Part shown: one piece after another, positions 35,968 to 44,861 of the stretch
How positions within the stretch are numbered: position 1 is the stretch's first letter
How the letters are laid out: each line of letters starts with the position of its first letter
Source: Exiguobacterium acetylicum DSM 20416
GTDB taxonomy: Bacteria > Bacillota > Bacilli > Exiguobacteriales > Exiguobacteriaceae
Direction of reading: 5' to 3'
Assembly: GCF_000702605.1 (NCBI RefSeq)
Contig: NZ_JNIR01000001.1
Span: 2,284,501-2,348,500, forward strand
Length of the DNA stretch: 64,000 nt
Translations under genes and position numbers: made by a program
Notes under the pieces: generated by a model
Told to the model about the DNA's origin: nothing
The model's database searches: none
The model's input: only the letters and a program-made list of their open reading frames with translations

Positions 35968-37545
35968 TTAAGGGATTAGTTTGACGGCGTTATCAGCGTT
36001 CAAACGACCGGCACCATAGCTCGTATCATAGCCTTTTTTCCCGAGATCCTTCGCTGATTTCTTGAGGATGCTTTCCACACTACTTGCCTTCAAGGAAGGC
36101 TTCAGACTGATCATAAGACTCGCGACACCCGCGACGTGTGGCGTCGCCATCGAAGTACCACTTCCATATAACAGCTCCCCATCTGCGAGATAACTTGGGA
36201 TCGAGACGCCTGGAGCAACGAGGTCTAGACCTGTTCCATAATTCGAGAACGACGCTTTCGTATCTTTTCGTCCGGTTGCACCGACCGACAAGACATATTT
36301 CGAACGGGCCGGATACGCGACCGTTCCGCGTCCTTCATTTCCGGAAGCGGCGACGATCAGGATGTTCTTCTTGACTGCCGCTGCTAATGCCGACTCGATC
36401 GATTTCGAAGAAGAACTACCGCCGAGACTCATGTTGATGACTCGGGCACCTTGTTTCGTTGCATGCTGGATGCCTTTGACGAGTCCCGACACCGAACCAG
36501 CCCCTGACTCATCGAGCACCTTGATTGGAATCAACGTCGTCATCGGATTGATACCGGTCATCCCGTACGTATTATTTCCACCTGCTGCAATGATCCCGGC
36601 GACGTGTGAACCGTGTCCGTTATCATCCCACGCCGTCTTATCGCCATTGATGAAATCATAGCCAAGATCCATCCGGACTTTACCGGCGAAGTCGGCATAC
36701 GTCGGATTAATGCCGGAGTCAAGGACTGCGACTTTCGTTGCAGACAGCTTCTTGCCTTTGATGCGTTTTTGCATGGCGACAAAGCCGATGTCTGCTCCCT
36801 TCAGTCCCTTTTTTTGTCCCGTGTTCTGTAGCGACCATTGATGTTTTTGATAGGCGTCGACACCGAATGCTTGGATCGGTGCGTCAAACTCTGCGAACGC
36901 AACGCTGTTCGATTGCTCGAACTTTTTCTTCGCTGCTTCAGCTTCAACATAGGAATTATAGACGAGTCGTTCGATGCGGAGCTCAGACGCTAACGATTCG
37001 ATTTTTGAGGCACCGAACGATTGTGCCCGCATTGCACCAGGGCGTGTCTGCACAAGTAACGCCGGTTTGACTGCTTTGACAGCAGCTGTCATCGATTCCT
37101 CGATTGGTTCGTAACGTGAGATGTAGGCAGGAACAGAATAACGGTCGCCCGGATAGCCTTCGAGGACTAAGTATTGTCGTCCGCTCCAACTGAGTGGGAA
37201 GTAGAGCGTATCATCCGTGACTTGGTAATACCGATTGTAGACGCGACCTGCTTCCGCGTCGGCTTTACTGGCGAACATCGTTCCGTACGTATTGTAGTCG
37301 AGCTCGAACTCAAAATGCGTTCCTTTTGCGACGAAATCCTTCGCATCAAAATACCAGACCGCAAATCCATCCGAATCAAAGCGACCTGTTAAAGCACTAC
37401 CGGCTTGCTTTGAGAACGCCGGGACTTCCTTTGCCTTCATTAGTTTTGCCGGACGAATCGTTTCCTGCTTTTCAAACGCATTGACTGGTACTGTACTACA
37501 GATCAAACCAAGCGCTAAGCTCCCTGCTATCCATGTTCGCATCAT
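35968..37545 (-). CDS. secreted subtilisin-like serine protease (S8), copy 1
   Basis: GGGAGGAACA precedes ATG-ATG. The 525-residue protein has a signal peptide (WIAGSLALGLICSTVPVNA), the same pre-domain as its paralogue (YFDAKDFVAKGTHFEFELD, LYFPLSWSGRQYLVLEG) and an S8 domain with Asp in VAVLDSGINPTYADF, His in DNGHGSHVAG, AASGNEGRG and Ser in SGTSMATPHVAG. It is monocistronic, with a terminator right after the stop. The tandem copies imply a gene duplication followed by association of one copy with the array. Confidence 0.93.
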   Translation of the reverse strand: MMRTWIAGSLALGLICSTVPVNAFEKQETIRPAKLMKAKEVPAFSKQAGSALTGRFDSDGFAVWYFDAKDFVAKGTHFEFELDYNTYGTMFASKADAEAGRVYNRYYQVTDDTLYFPLSWSGRQYLVLEGYPGDRYSVPAYISRYEPIEESMTAAVKAVKPALLVQTRPGAMRAQSFGASKIESLASELRIERLVYNSYVEAEAAKKKFEQSNSVAFAEFDAPIQAFGVDAYQKHQWSLQNTGQKKGLKGADIGFVAMQKRIKGKKLSATKVAVLDSGINPTYADFAGKVRMDLGYDFINGDKTAWDDNGHGSHVAGIIAAGGNNTYGMTGINPMTTLIPIKVLDESGAGSVSGLVKGIQHATKQGARVINMSLGGSSSSKSIESALAAAVKKNILIVAASGNEGRGTVAYPARSKYVLSVGATGRKDTKASFSNYGTGLDLVAPGVSIPSYLADGELLYGSGTSMATPHVAGVASLMISLKPSLKASSVESILKKSAKDLGKKGYDTSYGAGRLNADNAVKLIP

Positions 37546-37634
37546 TGTTCCTCCCTCTAGGTCTTTCTTACTAATACCCGGATTAGATGGGATTATGTGG
37601 AATATAGTAAAACATTGACGTGAATCAAAAAAAT

Positions 37635-37657
37635 ATCACTCTCGCAGGGAGAGTGAT
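37635..37657 (-). terminator. terminator after the glucanotransferase gene
   Basis: ATCACTCTC pairs perfectly with GAGAGTGAT around 5 nt, followed on the minus strand by ATTTTTTTG. Confidence 0.8.
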
Positions 37658-37665
37658 GTCTAATA

Positions 37666-40344
37666 TTACTTGACTGTGACTGTGAACGTTTTGACGACTT
37701 TGTAGTTTCCTACTGTCGTGTATGTGACACGGATCGTCGTTTTGCCTGCTTTGATCCCTTTCACGTTACCACGTGACGAGACTTGCGCGACTTTTTTGTT
37801 CGCTGACGCATACTGAACAGATTTGATCTTATCCGTTGCTGACGTATACGCGATACGTGTCGTCTGGTTCTTCTTGAGTGTTGCTTTTGTTGCTTTCAGC
37901 GTGACGCTGTTCGCTTTTGTTTCGATCGGTAAAACTGTTTTCAAGACAAAACCGTCTTTTAACGTAACTGTTGCTTCAACCGTCGTCTTACCTGTTGCTT
38001 TACCTGTCAGACGACCTTTTGAATCAACTGTCGCTTTTTTCGTATCAAGGACACGGTAGCGTGTTGACGCAACTGCTGATGTCGTGTTCGTAACTGTCGT
38101 TTTCAAGTCGAGTGCTTTTCCTTGGTAGACAGCACCTGCTTTGATTGCTGCAACTGGCGCTTTTGTTGCTTGTGGAACGAAGACGCCGACGTAACCGTTG
38201 ACTTCTGCTGTTTTGATACCTTTGACTGGAACCGTCAAGATACCGTTCTTATCTGTGACGAGTTTCGTGTTCGTAACGCCACTAGCATCAACGAAGACTT
38301 GGTTCGCGTGTGTTTTACCCATGTTGACTTGAACCGTCGTATCAAGCGCTGCGTTTTTCCCGATGACTGTCGCGACACCTGTGTTGCGGTCTTTTCCGAA
38401 ACGGACGCTTGAGATCAAGTCTTTACCCGCTTCTTTTGACGTGTTCGATGTGTGGTACGCAACGTGTTGTTTACCATACGCATACTGTTTACGGACTTTT
38501 AGGAGATTCGTGATTTCATCATAGTACGGTGTCGTTTTCGACATGTACGATGCATCCGTCTGGTAGAGATCACCGTAGTAGACCGTTGGCACCGTGTTTT
38601 TGTTCGAAAGAAGGAACGCGTATTGCGCGACGACGTTTTCCGTCGAGTATTTCTTCGTTGGACTTGCGAGTTCTTTGTTGTAGATCGCAAGTGCCTTCGC
38701 TTCATCTTCTTTATTGTAGAGCTTCTCGAACGATTTCGGCTCGCCGTCTTTTCCGTACTGCGTATTCGTTTTGATGCCGTACGCATCAAGCATGATTTGG
38801 TTGACGCGGTTTTTCTCTTGGTCATGGTTGTTGACGAATGACCAGTTCGCTTGAACGTTTGTCGCGCCGTCACCTTCACGGTTAACGACTGAGACTTTCG
38901 CTAAGTCACGGAGTGCACGTTTGTTCGATGGTGTGAGTGCTGAACGGAGCGTGAAGTAAAGCTCTCCGTCCATGACGAGTTGCTCGTTATTGTTTGCTTT
39001 CATGTAAGCATTCTGTTCTGTTTTATAGCTCTCGATATAGCTGAGGTAATCTTGTTTCCCGAAGTGTGCTTTTGAAATTTCCGCTTCTGCTTTGAGGATC
39101 GCCGTATCGTAGTGCGACGCAGCATCAATCCGGAAACCGTCGAACTTGTACGTTTCAAGCATCCACTTCATCCAGTTCTTTTGTTCCTTGATGACTTCTG
39201 GGTTCGAGTTCGCAAGGTCGACACCGATCAAGAACTCATCGTTGTTCGTCATCGTTTTGTTGTATGCCTGTGTTGGGAAACCAGTCTCATCAACGAAGAG
39301 GAACTGATCTTCGATATCGATTCCTGAGTTATCGTTTTGGTATGAACGTTCTTCTGACCCATAACCGTACGCAGCTTGTGTCTTCATGTATTCTTCCGTC
39401 AACGAAGCGATCTTGGTGTTTTCCGTTGAAGTAAGCAAAGCTTCTTTTGTTTCGAAGCCGTTTTGTTTCATGTACTCGAGGTATCCTTCATCCTTCGCAT
39501 ATTGCGAAAGCATCGGCTTCCAGTTCTCTGGTGAGACTTCATACCAACCGTCTGCTGCGAGGTACGTATCGACGACATTCAAGTTCTGTGTCTTCGCTGC
39601 GTCAAGCAACCATTCTGGTAAGTAGTTGTTCGCATCGTCTTTACCGAAGTAACGGTACGGTTTACCGTCTTTGTCCGTCATGACGCGCCCCATACCCTGC
39701 CCTTGCAGTGATGTTCCATTGATGAATGATTTGTTCCACTCTTTGAGGTAACCGTACTTCTCTTGTCCCATACCGCCACCTTTTGTGTAAGCGAGGTAAG
39801 GCGTTGCGAGGGTCTTCGTTTTTTCTCCACCTGTGAATGGGTTCATGAACGGCTCACCTGAACTTGTCGCACGACGAACGAAGACAGCTTCACGTTTGTT
39901 GAGACCGAGCATTTGGTTTGGAACGAGGTCCATCTGGACTTTGATGTTGTCGTCATGCAACATGTCGACCATCATCTCGAGTTGTGTGGCTTTTCCGTAT
40001 TTCGTCGCAACCGATCCACCTGGTCCTTGTGGGAATTCACCAAGGTCATAACGGTCAGCGATTGCATATCCTTCCATGTAACGTGCCATATCGAATGAAC
40101 GATATGCAGGTGGTAACCACACATCTGTCACACCCCACGAATTGAGCAACTCACCTTTTTTAGCAAGCGTCCGGTACATGTTGCTTTCGTATGGTTGATA
40201 CAGGCTGAAGCTTTGGAAAATAACGCGGTTATCGAGTTTTTCACTTGGTGCGAAAGCCTTTGCGCTTTCTGGTGCATACGTCAGTCCGCTTGTCGCTACC
40301 AATGCCGCAAGCAAACCTGTTGAGACTTTTTTCGCCTTGTTCAT
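37666..40344 (-). CDS. gtfC: secreted 4,6-alpha-glucanotransferase, GtfC type (GH70)
   Basis: An 892-residue enzyme with a signal peptide to about residue 30, then an unpermuted GH13-like (beta/alpha)8 barrel. Conserved motifs in order: MDLVPNQ (about 138-144), FDGFRIDAASHYD (401-413, nucleophile D407), VMDGELYF (457-464, acid/base E461) and FVNNHDQEKN (503-511, transition-state D508). DLVPNQ and the last motif are of the GH70 kind; the unpermuted order is that of GtfC enzymes known from Exiguobacterium. These cut alpha-1,4 links of starch-like glucans and rebuild alpha-1,6 links. From about residue 725 two Ig-like Big_2 domains follow. An amylase is the alternative but fits the motifs less well. 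Confidence 0.88.
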   Translation of the reverse strand: MNKAKKVSTGLLAALVATSGLTYAPESAKAFAPSEKLDNRVIFQSFSLYQPYESNMYRTLAKKGELLNSWGVTDVWLPPAYRSFDMARYMEGYAIADRYDLGEFPQGPGGSVATKYGKATQLEMMVDMLHDDNIKVQMDLVPNQMLGLNKREAVFVRRATSSGEPFMNPFTGGEKTKTLATPYLAYTKGGGMGQEKYGYLKEWNKSFINGTSLQGQGMGRVMTDKDGKPYRYFGKDDANNYLPEWLLDAAKTQNLNVVDTYLAADGWYEVSPENWKPMLSQYAKDEGYLEYMKQNGFETKEALLTSTENTKIASLTEEYMKTQAAYGYGSEERSYQNDNSGIDIEDQFLFVDETGFPTQAYNKTMTNNDEFLIGVDLANSNPEVIKEQKNWMKWMLETYKFDGFRIDAASHYDTAILKAEAEISKAHFGKQDYLSYIESYKTEQNAYMKANNNEQLVMDGELYFTLRSALTPSNKRALRDLAKVSVVNREGDGATNVQANWSFVNNHDQEKNRVNQIMLDAYGIKTNTQYGKDGEPKSFEKLYNKEDEAKALAIYNKELASPTKKYSTENVVAQYAFLLSNKNTVPTVYYGDLYQTDASYMSKTTPYYDEITNLLKVRKQYAYGKQHVAYHTSNTSKEAGKDLISSVRFGKDRNTGVATVIGKNAALDTTVQVNMGKTHANQVFVDASGVTNTKLVTDKNGILTVPVKGIKTAEVNGYVGVFVPQATKAPVAAIKAGAVYQGKALDLKTTVTNTTSAVASTRYRVLDTKKATVDSKGRLTGKATGKTTVEATVTLKDGFVLKTVLPIETKANSVTLKATKATLKKNQTTRIAYTSATDKIKSVQYASANKKVAQVSSRGNVKGIKAGKTTIRVTYTTVGNYKVVKTFTVTVK

Positions 40345-40462
40345 GAGTCTAATCTCCCTTTAACTAATCTATATTTCTGATTATTTCTACCTAAAATTCC
40401 AAATAACATCACATAATTTAACATCTTCTTCAAAGTAAAGACAGTTATAAATTTATAAAACA

Positions 40463-40496
40463 GGTAAATAGATTTACCAAAATGCAATCGATTGCG
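40463..40496. promoter_or_regulatory. two palindromes upstream of gtfC: operator and cre/MalR-like site
   Basis: GGTAAATAGATTTACC at 40463-40478 is an inverted repeat. ATGCAATCGATTGCG at 40482-40496 contains the perfect palindrome GCAATCGATTGC with central CG and matches the cre pattern WTGNAANCGNWNNCW except at the last base. LacI-family regulators (CcpA, MalR) bind such sites. Both lie 120-150 bp before the gtfC start and after the S-layer gene. Confidence 0.5.
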
Positions 40497-40511
40497 CTAA
40501 TTTGTCACAAA

Positions 40512-40543
40512 AAACCTCTTCCCACCGAAGTAGGAAGAGGTTT
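40512..40543 (-). terminator. terminator of the S-layer-like gene
   Basis: AAACCTCTTCC pairs perfectly with GGAAGAGGTTT over a 10-nt loop, with a run of T on the minus strand after it. Confidence 0.9.
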
Positions 40544-40551
40544 AGCGTTTC

Positions 40552-43500
40552 TTATAGTCCGAGAAGAACTGCCTTCTCGTAACCACCAGTCAAGACAGAG
40601 TTGTCATACGACTGAAGCTCTTTGTTGACCGTGATGACGTTCGACAATGTTTTGAGTGTTCCTTCTGGAACTTTGATCTTAACGATGTCGAGACCGTTCG
40701 TGATATCATCATCCGAATCAGCCAGCGAGATGCTTGTGCCGACTGGGAGATTTTTTCCGTTCAACGTGTACTGTGCAGTGTTCGTTGCATCGTACATACC
40801 AGTGTATTGTACACCTTCCGTGAACTTGATACGAATCACGTCTTTTTCATCTTTTGCGTTAGCTGTGACTTTAGCGATTTCGAATGGCGAAGCCACTGGT
40901 GTGACTGGCGTTTTCGAAACTTTGAAGTCGTGTGTCGCTGTAGCGACCGTGTTACCGACATCGTCAGAGAGTGACTTGACGACGACTTTCCAATCTTCTC
41001 CGTAACCGTCTTTGTCGACGAGGTACTGGAGGTTCTCGTTCGCAGCGACGCGGAAGTTCATATCTGAGCTATCCGTGTAACCAACGACTGATCCATCGAT
41101 CGTAACGGTTTTACCGTTCTTATCTTTACCGATGAACTCAACTGTTGTTTTCGGCGGAAGTACTGTACCTTCTGCGTTGATGAGTGGCGTATCCGACTGA
41201 TCAAGACCACGAAGTTTAACCGGTTCACTCATCATGACTGTGAAGTCATTCGTCAAGAGATAACGGTCAATCGTCGTGATTTCCGCACTCTTCAGATCTG
41301 GAGAGTTAAGCGGTGAACCAGCATAGTTGAGGTCAAGCGATAACGCATCGTTTTTCTCGCCGTTCGCTTCTGCTTTGACAGAATCTTTTGCGAGCGAAAG
41401 TTTGAACTTATCGTTGTAGTAGTTCTCTTTCGTGTTGACTGTATCGTAGATTTCCGTCCAGTCCTTATTGAGCTCGAGGAGAACTTCGCCTGTCTCTTCA
41501 TCGTAGTACGTGACATCAGCATACTGGCTGAAGTCTTCGTACAACTTCGTGCTTGAGTTGTAACGCTCAAGTTTCAACTTCTTCGAAGCAAGCAATGCTT
41601 TGACTGCATCGAGGTCGAGACCTTTGAGCTGTTTGCTGAACATGATACGGAATTGTTCTGGCGACTCAACAACGACGCCTGCAGTTGGTTTGACTGTATC
41701 AGCAGCAACTGTGAAGTCGAGGTTTTGTGTCGTTCCGATGTTCGACTCATCCGAAAGGGCTGCGAAGTCCATCGCGTTCCAAATCTGGAGTGAGTGTTTA
41801 CCAGGTGCGAAGTAGCCTTCTTTTGCTCCTGGATACGCTTCTTCTGGAGCAACACCCATCATTTTCGCGTCGTTCAACGTGATGATGACTGTATCACGGC
41901 GATCGACGCCTGTTTTGTTATCAAACCCGAGGTATTCGAATTTGAAGTACTTCTCGCCGTATTGACCATCGATTTTGAACTTCGCGCCTGCGATTGCTTC
42001 TGAGAATTTCACTTCAAGTTGGTTCAGACCGACTGGTTTGACCGAAGTGACTTCCGGTTGACGTGCATCCGTCAACTTGAAGCTTGCTTTTGACTTCACT
42101 TCTGTATCCGTGTTGCTTGTGATTTTCGCAAGCACTTTAACAGTGGCGTTGTCTTGGAGTGGTGTTTCTTTATCAAGGATCAATTCGAATGCTTTTGGAT
42201 TCGAAGGAATCGATTTGATACCGATGACACGTTTCATACCATCGAACTGCTCGATTTGAATATTGTCGTTCGCAAGATACTCGCTCTCGTCAACAGTCGG
42301 TAATTTCTTATCGAGACCGAACGATTTCAAGAGAAGATCACGTGAGACGGCTTTATCGAGGAAGATCGTCACACGATCCGCTTGGTTCGATTCCGCTGCA
42401 AGCACGTTGATCAATTCAACTGGTGCTGGTGTCACCATGACCGTGCTGAACTTGACTTTCGCTTGACCATCGATTTTACCGATTAACTCTTTATATTCGT
42501 TGTCTGCTGTCTCGATGATTTGTGCGTCGATTGTTGCTTCGATGTCTGTGTTGCTGAATTCAGATGTCAAAAGAACAGTTGCTTTACCGTCTTGGATCGT
42601 GACACGTTCTTTCGCAAGTGAACCGAATGATGTCGATAATTTCAGGACGATATCGTCTGCTTTCGTATCAACTTCACCTGTCGCTTTGTTTTTCAACTGG
42701 AATGTGACTTCCGTGTTGTCTGATCCGTTTGCAAGGATCGAAGACGCTTTTGGTGTCACTTCAAGCATCCAGATGTTTTCAATGCTTTGTGTCATGAAGC
42801 TGAGTGAACCGAGGTCTTTCGCAACGCCACCGATCAAGATGCCTTTCGCGTCAACTGAATAGTCTTTGCCGTACTCGAGCCCTTCGACTTCAAGAACTGC
42901 TGACTTCTTGTCTGCGCTGAGTGTCGCTGACTTGACTGTCGCACCTGCGATTTTGAAGTTGTCTGCCATGACAGAATCAACTGCACGCGAGAATGAGACT
43001 TCGACTTTCTCTTTGCCGATTGCTTTCGCTGAAGCGAGGACCGTGTTTGCGATCGTGAAGTCCATCGGAGCTGATTTGACATCGCCGACTTTGACGACGT
43101 AGCTGTGTGTTCCTTCCGGAATGCCACCTTGCGATGCCATGAACTTCCCTTTCGAGAGCGTTCCTTTTGCAACGATTGGCGTTGCTGACATGTCTTTGCC
43201 TGGGTAGATCAAGAGTTCTGCCATTGCGCCCACTGCTGGGTACATGACATCTGCTTTGACTGAAAGCATCTGATCATCGACGCTTCCCATGACGTTCGAG
43301 ATGTTTGCTGCCTTGACTTCGTAGTTGATGTAACCTGTTACGACAGAGTTAGCACCTTTGTACGAGTAAGCCAGTTTATATTTACCTGCTTTTGAAGTCG
43401 ATGGTGTTTTGAGGTTGAACTTGCTGATTGGACGCTTAACGATGATACCTGATTTGTACTGGATGCTGATCGTGCTTGGCAATTGAACTTTTCCGCCAAC

Positions 43501-43890
43501 AGCAACCGGCTCGAGGACTGGTTCGAGGACATCAACTGGGTAGTTTTGAAGTTCGACTTTAAGAACAGCTTTCTTTGTCGTACCCGCTACCTTACCGTAA
43601 AGGACTTGGTATTTGTTGATGTATTTCTTTTCGAATTTGACAGAACCGCTCCATTTGACTGAGCGCATTTCGTACTTGCCGTTTGAAAGTTTGACTTTCA
43701 CTTTCGTCGGAAGCGTCAATTTCTTGACTGCATATTTCGAACCACCAGCATGTTTCATCAAGATTGGAGAGATGTATTTAACCGAGACCTTCGTTGCTGC
43801 ATCAGCAGCAACCGGTGCTACGACAGACGCCGTGACTGCAAGCGCAGCTGCAGCAGCGTACAATTTGTTCGTTTTCTTCGAATAACCCAT
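40552..43890 (-). CDS. S-layer-like secreted protein with Ig-like repeats, 1112 aa
   Basis: The signal peptide is MGYSKKTNKLYAAAAALAVT to about ADAA. The mature protein is beta-rich, Lys-rich near the N-terminus and almost Cys-free, with repeated Ig-like units of the SbsA/Big type (for example VEVSFSRAVDSVMADNFKIAG and IRIKFTEGVQYTGMYDATNT). A Big_1-like unit lies near VTPKASSILANGSDNTEVTF. No SLH domain and no LPxTG motif is present, so wall binding must use the basic N-terminal region or another mode. Size, composition, long leader and strong terminator suit an abundant S-layer protein. That identity is inference. Confidence 0.7.
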   Translation of the reverse strand: MGYSKKTNKLYAAAAALAVTASVVAPVAADAATKVSVKYISPILMKHAGGSKYAVKKLTLPTKVKVKLSNGKYEMRSVKWSGSVKFEKKYINKYQVLYGKVAGTTKKAVLKVELQNYPVDVLEPVLEPVAVGGKVQLPSTISIQYKSGIIVKRPISKFNLKTPSTSKAGKYKLAYSYKGANSVVTGYINYEVKAANISNVMGSVDDQMLSVKADVMYPAVGAMAELLIYPGKDMSATPIVAKGTLSKGKFMASQGGIPEGTHSYVVKVGDVKSAPMDFTIANTVLASAKAIGKEKVEVSFSRAVDSVMADNFKIAGATVKSATLSADKKSAVLEVEGLEYGKDYSVDAKGILIGGVAKDLGSLSFMTQSIENIWMLEVTPKASSILANGSDNTEVTFQLKNKATGEVDTKADDIVLKLSTSFGSLAKERVTIQDGKATVLLTSEFSNTDIEATIDAQIIETADNEYKELIGKIDGQAKVKFSTVMVTPAPVELINVLAAESNQADRVTIFLDKAVSRDLLLKSFGLDKKLPTVDESEYLANDNIQIEQFDGMKRVIGIKSIPSNPKAFELILDKETPLQDNATVKVLAKITSNTDTEVKSKASFKLTDARQPEVTSVKPVGLNQLEVKFSEAIAGAKFKIDGQYGEKYFKFEYLGFDNKTGVDRRDTVIITLNDAKMMGVAPEEAYPGAKEGYFAPGKHSLQIWNAMDFAALSDESNIGTTQNLDFTVAADTVKPTAGVVVESPEQFRIMFSKQLKGLDLDAVKALLASKKLKLERYNSSTKLYEDFSQYADVTYYDEETGEVLLELNKDWTEIYDTVNTKENYYNDKFKLSLAKDSVKAEANGEKNDALSLDLNYAGSPLNSPDLKSAEITTIDRYLLTNDFTVMMSEPVKLRGLDQSDTPLINAEGTVLPPKTTVEFIGKDKNGKTVTIDGSVVGYTDSSDMNFRVAANENLQYLVDKDGYGEDWKVVVKSLSDDVGNTVATATHDFKVSKTPVTPVASPFEIAKVTANAKDEKDVIRIKFTEGVQYTGMYDATNTAQYTLNGKNLPVGTSISLADSDDDITNGLDIVKIKVPEGTLKTLSNVITVNKELQSYDNSVLTGGYEKAVLLGL

Positions 43891-44201
43891 GTTTACTATT
43901 CCTCCTCTTTTCTAACAAATCAAAAGCGCAAATCCCAATTTTAAATCTACAATATAAGTAAAATATAGAAATATTTTACTTTAAAGCAGTTAAAAAATTC
44001 TTTAGTCGTCTTAGGAGGAGTACCTTCTGTTTCACGTGCGACTTTTCGTCTATCATCAAGACGATCATTCGTGAGCCATTATGTATCCGATTGGGATGAA
44101 CTAAAGAAACCGCCGAAATCGCTTCAAAAAGCCATTTCTGATTGTAGATTCGTGCGCTTCACCGCTTCGTTTTTGAGAATCGGTAGAAACGCTACAGGTC
44201 A

Positions 44202-44230
44202 AATATACAAAACTAGGAAGAACGCTACAA
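44202..44230 (-). promoter_or_regulatory. candidate promoter with long leader for the S-layer-like gene
   Basis: On the minus strand TTGTAG (44230-44225) and TATATT (44207-44202) are 17 bp apart, giving a leader of about 300 nt. TGTAGCGTT occurs twice here (44231-44223 region and about 30 bp downstream at 44197-44189), a direct repeat around the promoter. The stretch 43891-44389 otherwise shows no gene. Confidence 0.4.
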
Positions 44231-44389
44231 TAGATTTTTTGTAAAAAATAGGTGAATAGTAGTAAATCAAAATATATTTATATAGGCTGTGCATGGAAAT
44301 TAAATTTTGGATTCACCCCTTTAAAGAAAACGTTTACATTTTATTAAATTTTTGTCTTATTTTCATTTTACTAAAATAAAGTTTTGTTT

Positions 44390-44800
44390 TTACGAGATGA
44401 AGTGATCTGCTTTTTCGATTGCTCGAAGAAATGATTCTCGGTGCAAACGATGGACATCATCGGCCCACATCTCAATCTTCGCTCCGCGTCGTTTGAGTTC
44501 AATCGGTAATCCGCGACCAATCCAATCGAGCTGCCGTTGCAAGATATGACGTTTTCGTCCATCTTGTCGTTCCGCCTCCGTGAACTGGCGCAGATACTGC
44601 AAGACGTAACCGAATCCGAATTCAATCGGAATCCGCAATTCCGCTCCCTTGTCGCGTATCTGGATGATGCCGGCTCCATAATGAATGGCTCGAAACAATT
44701 CCTCGTTGACGCGCTGATACCACGTTCCCTGTGTTAGACAGTGCGGTTCTAGTACGCCTTTTTTCCCACTCGGTAAGACTGCGAAATAATCAATGACCAT
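44390..44800 (-). CDS. hypothetical cytosolic protein, 136 aa
   Basis: The start at 44800 is chosen because AGGAG lies 7 nt upstream. The product has no signal peptide, is rich in Arg and Glu and seems mainly alpha-helical in its second half (YVLQYLRQFTEAERQDGRKRHILQRQLDW). I do not recognise the family. It lies downstream of ugd, past a terminator, and upstream of the S-layer leader on the same strand. Confidence 0.65.
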   Translation of the reverse strand: MVIDYFAVLPSGKKGVLEPHCLTQGTWYQRVNEELFRAIHYGAGIIQIRDKGAELRIPIEFGFGYVLQYLRQFTEAERQDGRKRHILQRQLDWIGRGLPIELKRRGAKIEMWADDVHRLHRESFLRAIEKADHFIS

Positions 44801-44823
44801 GGGTCTGCTCCTTTTCATCAAAA

Positions 44824-44852
44824 ATAGGTGAGTCCGCGAGGGGCTCACCTAT
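44824..44852 (-). terminator. terminator after ugd
   Basis: ATAGGTGAG pairs perfectly with CTCACCTAT, followed on the minus strand by TTTTTG. Confidence 0.85.
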
Positions 44853-44861
44853 CATGACAGG

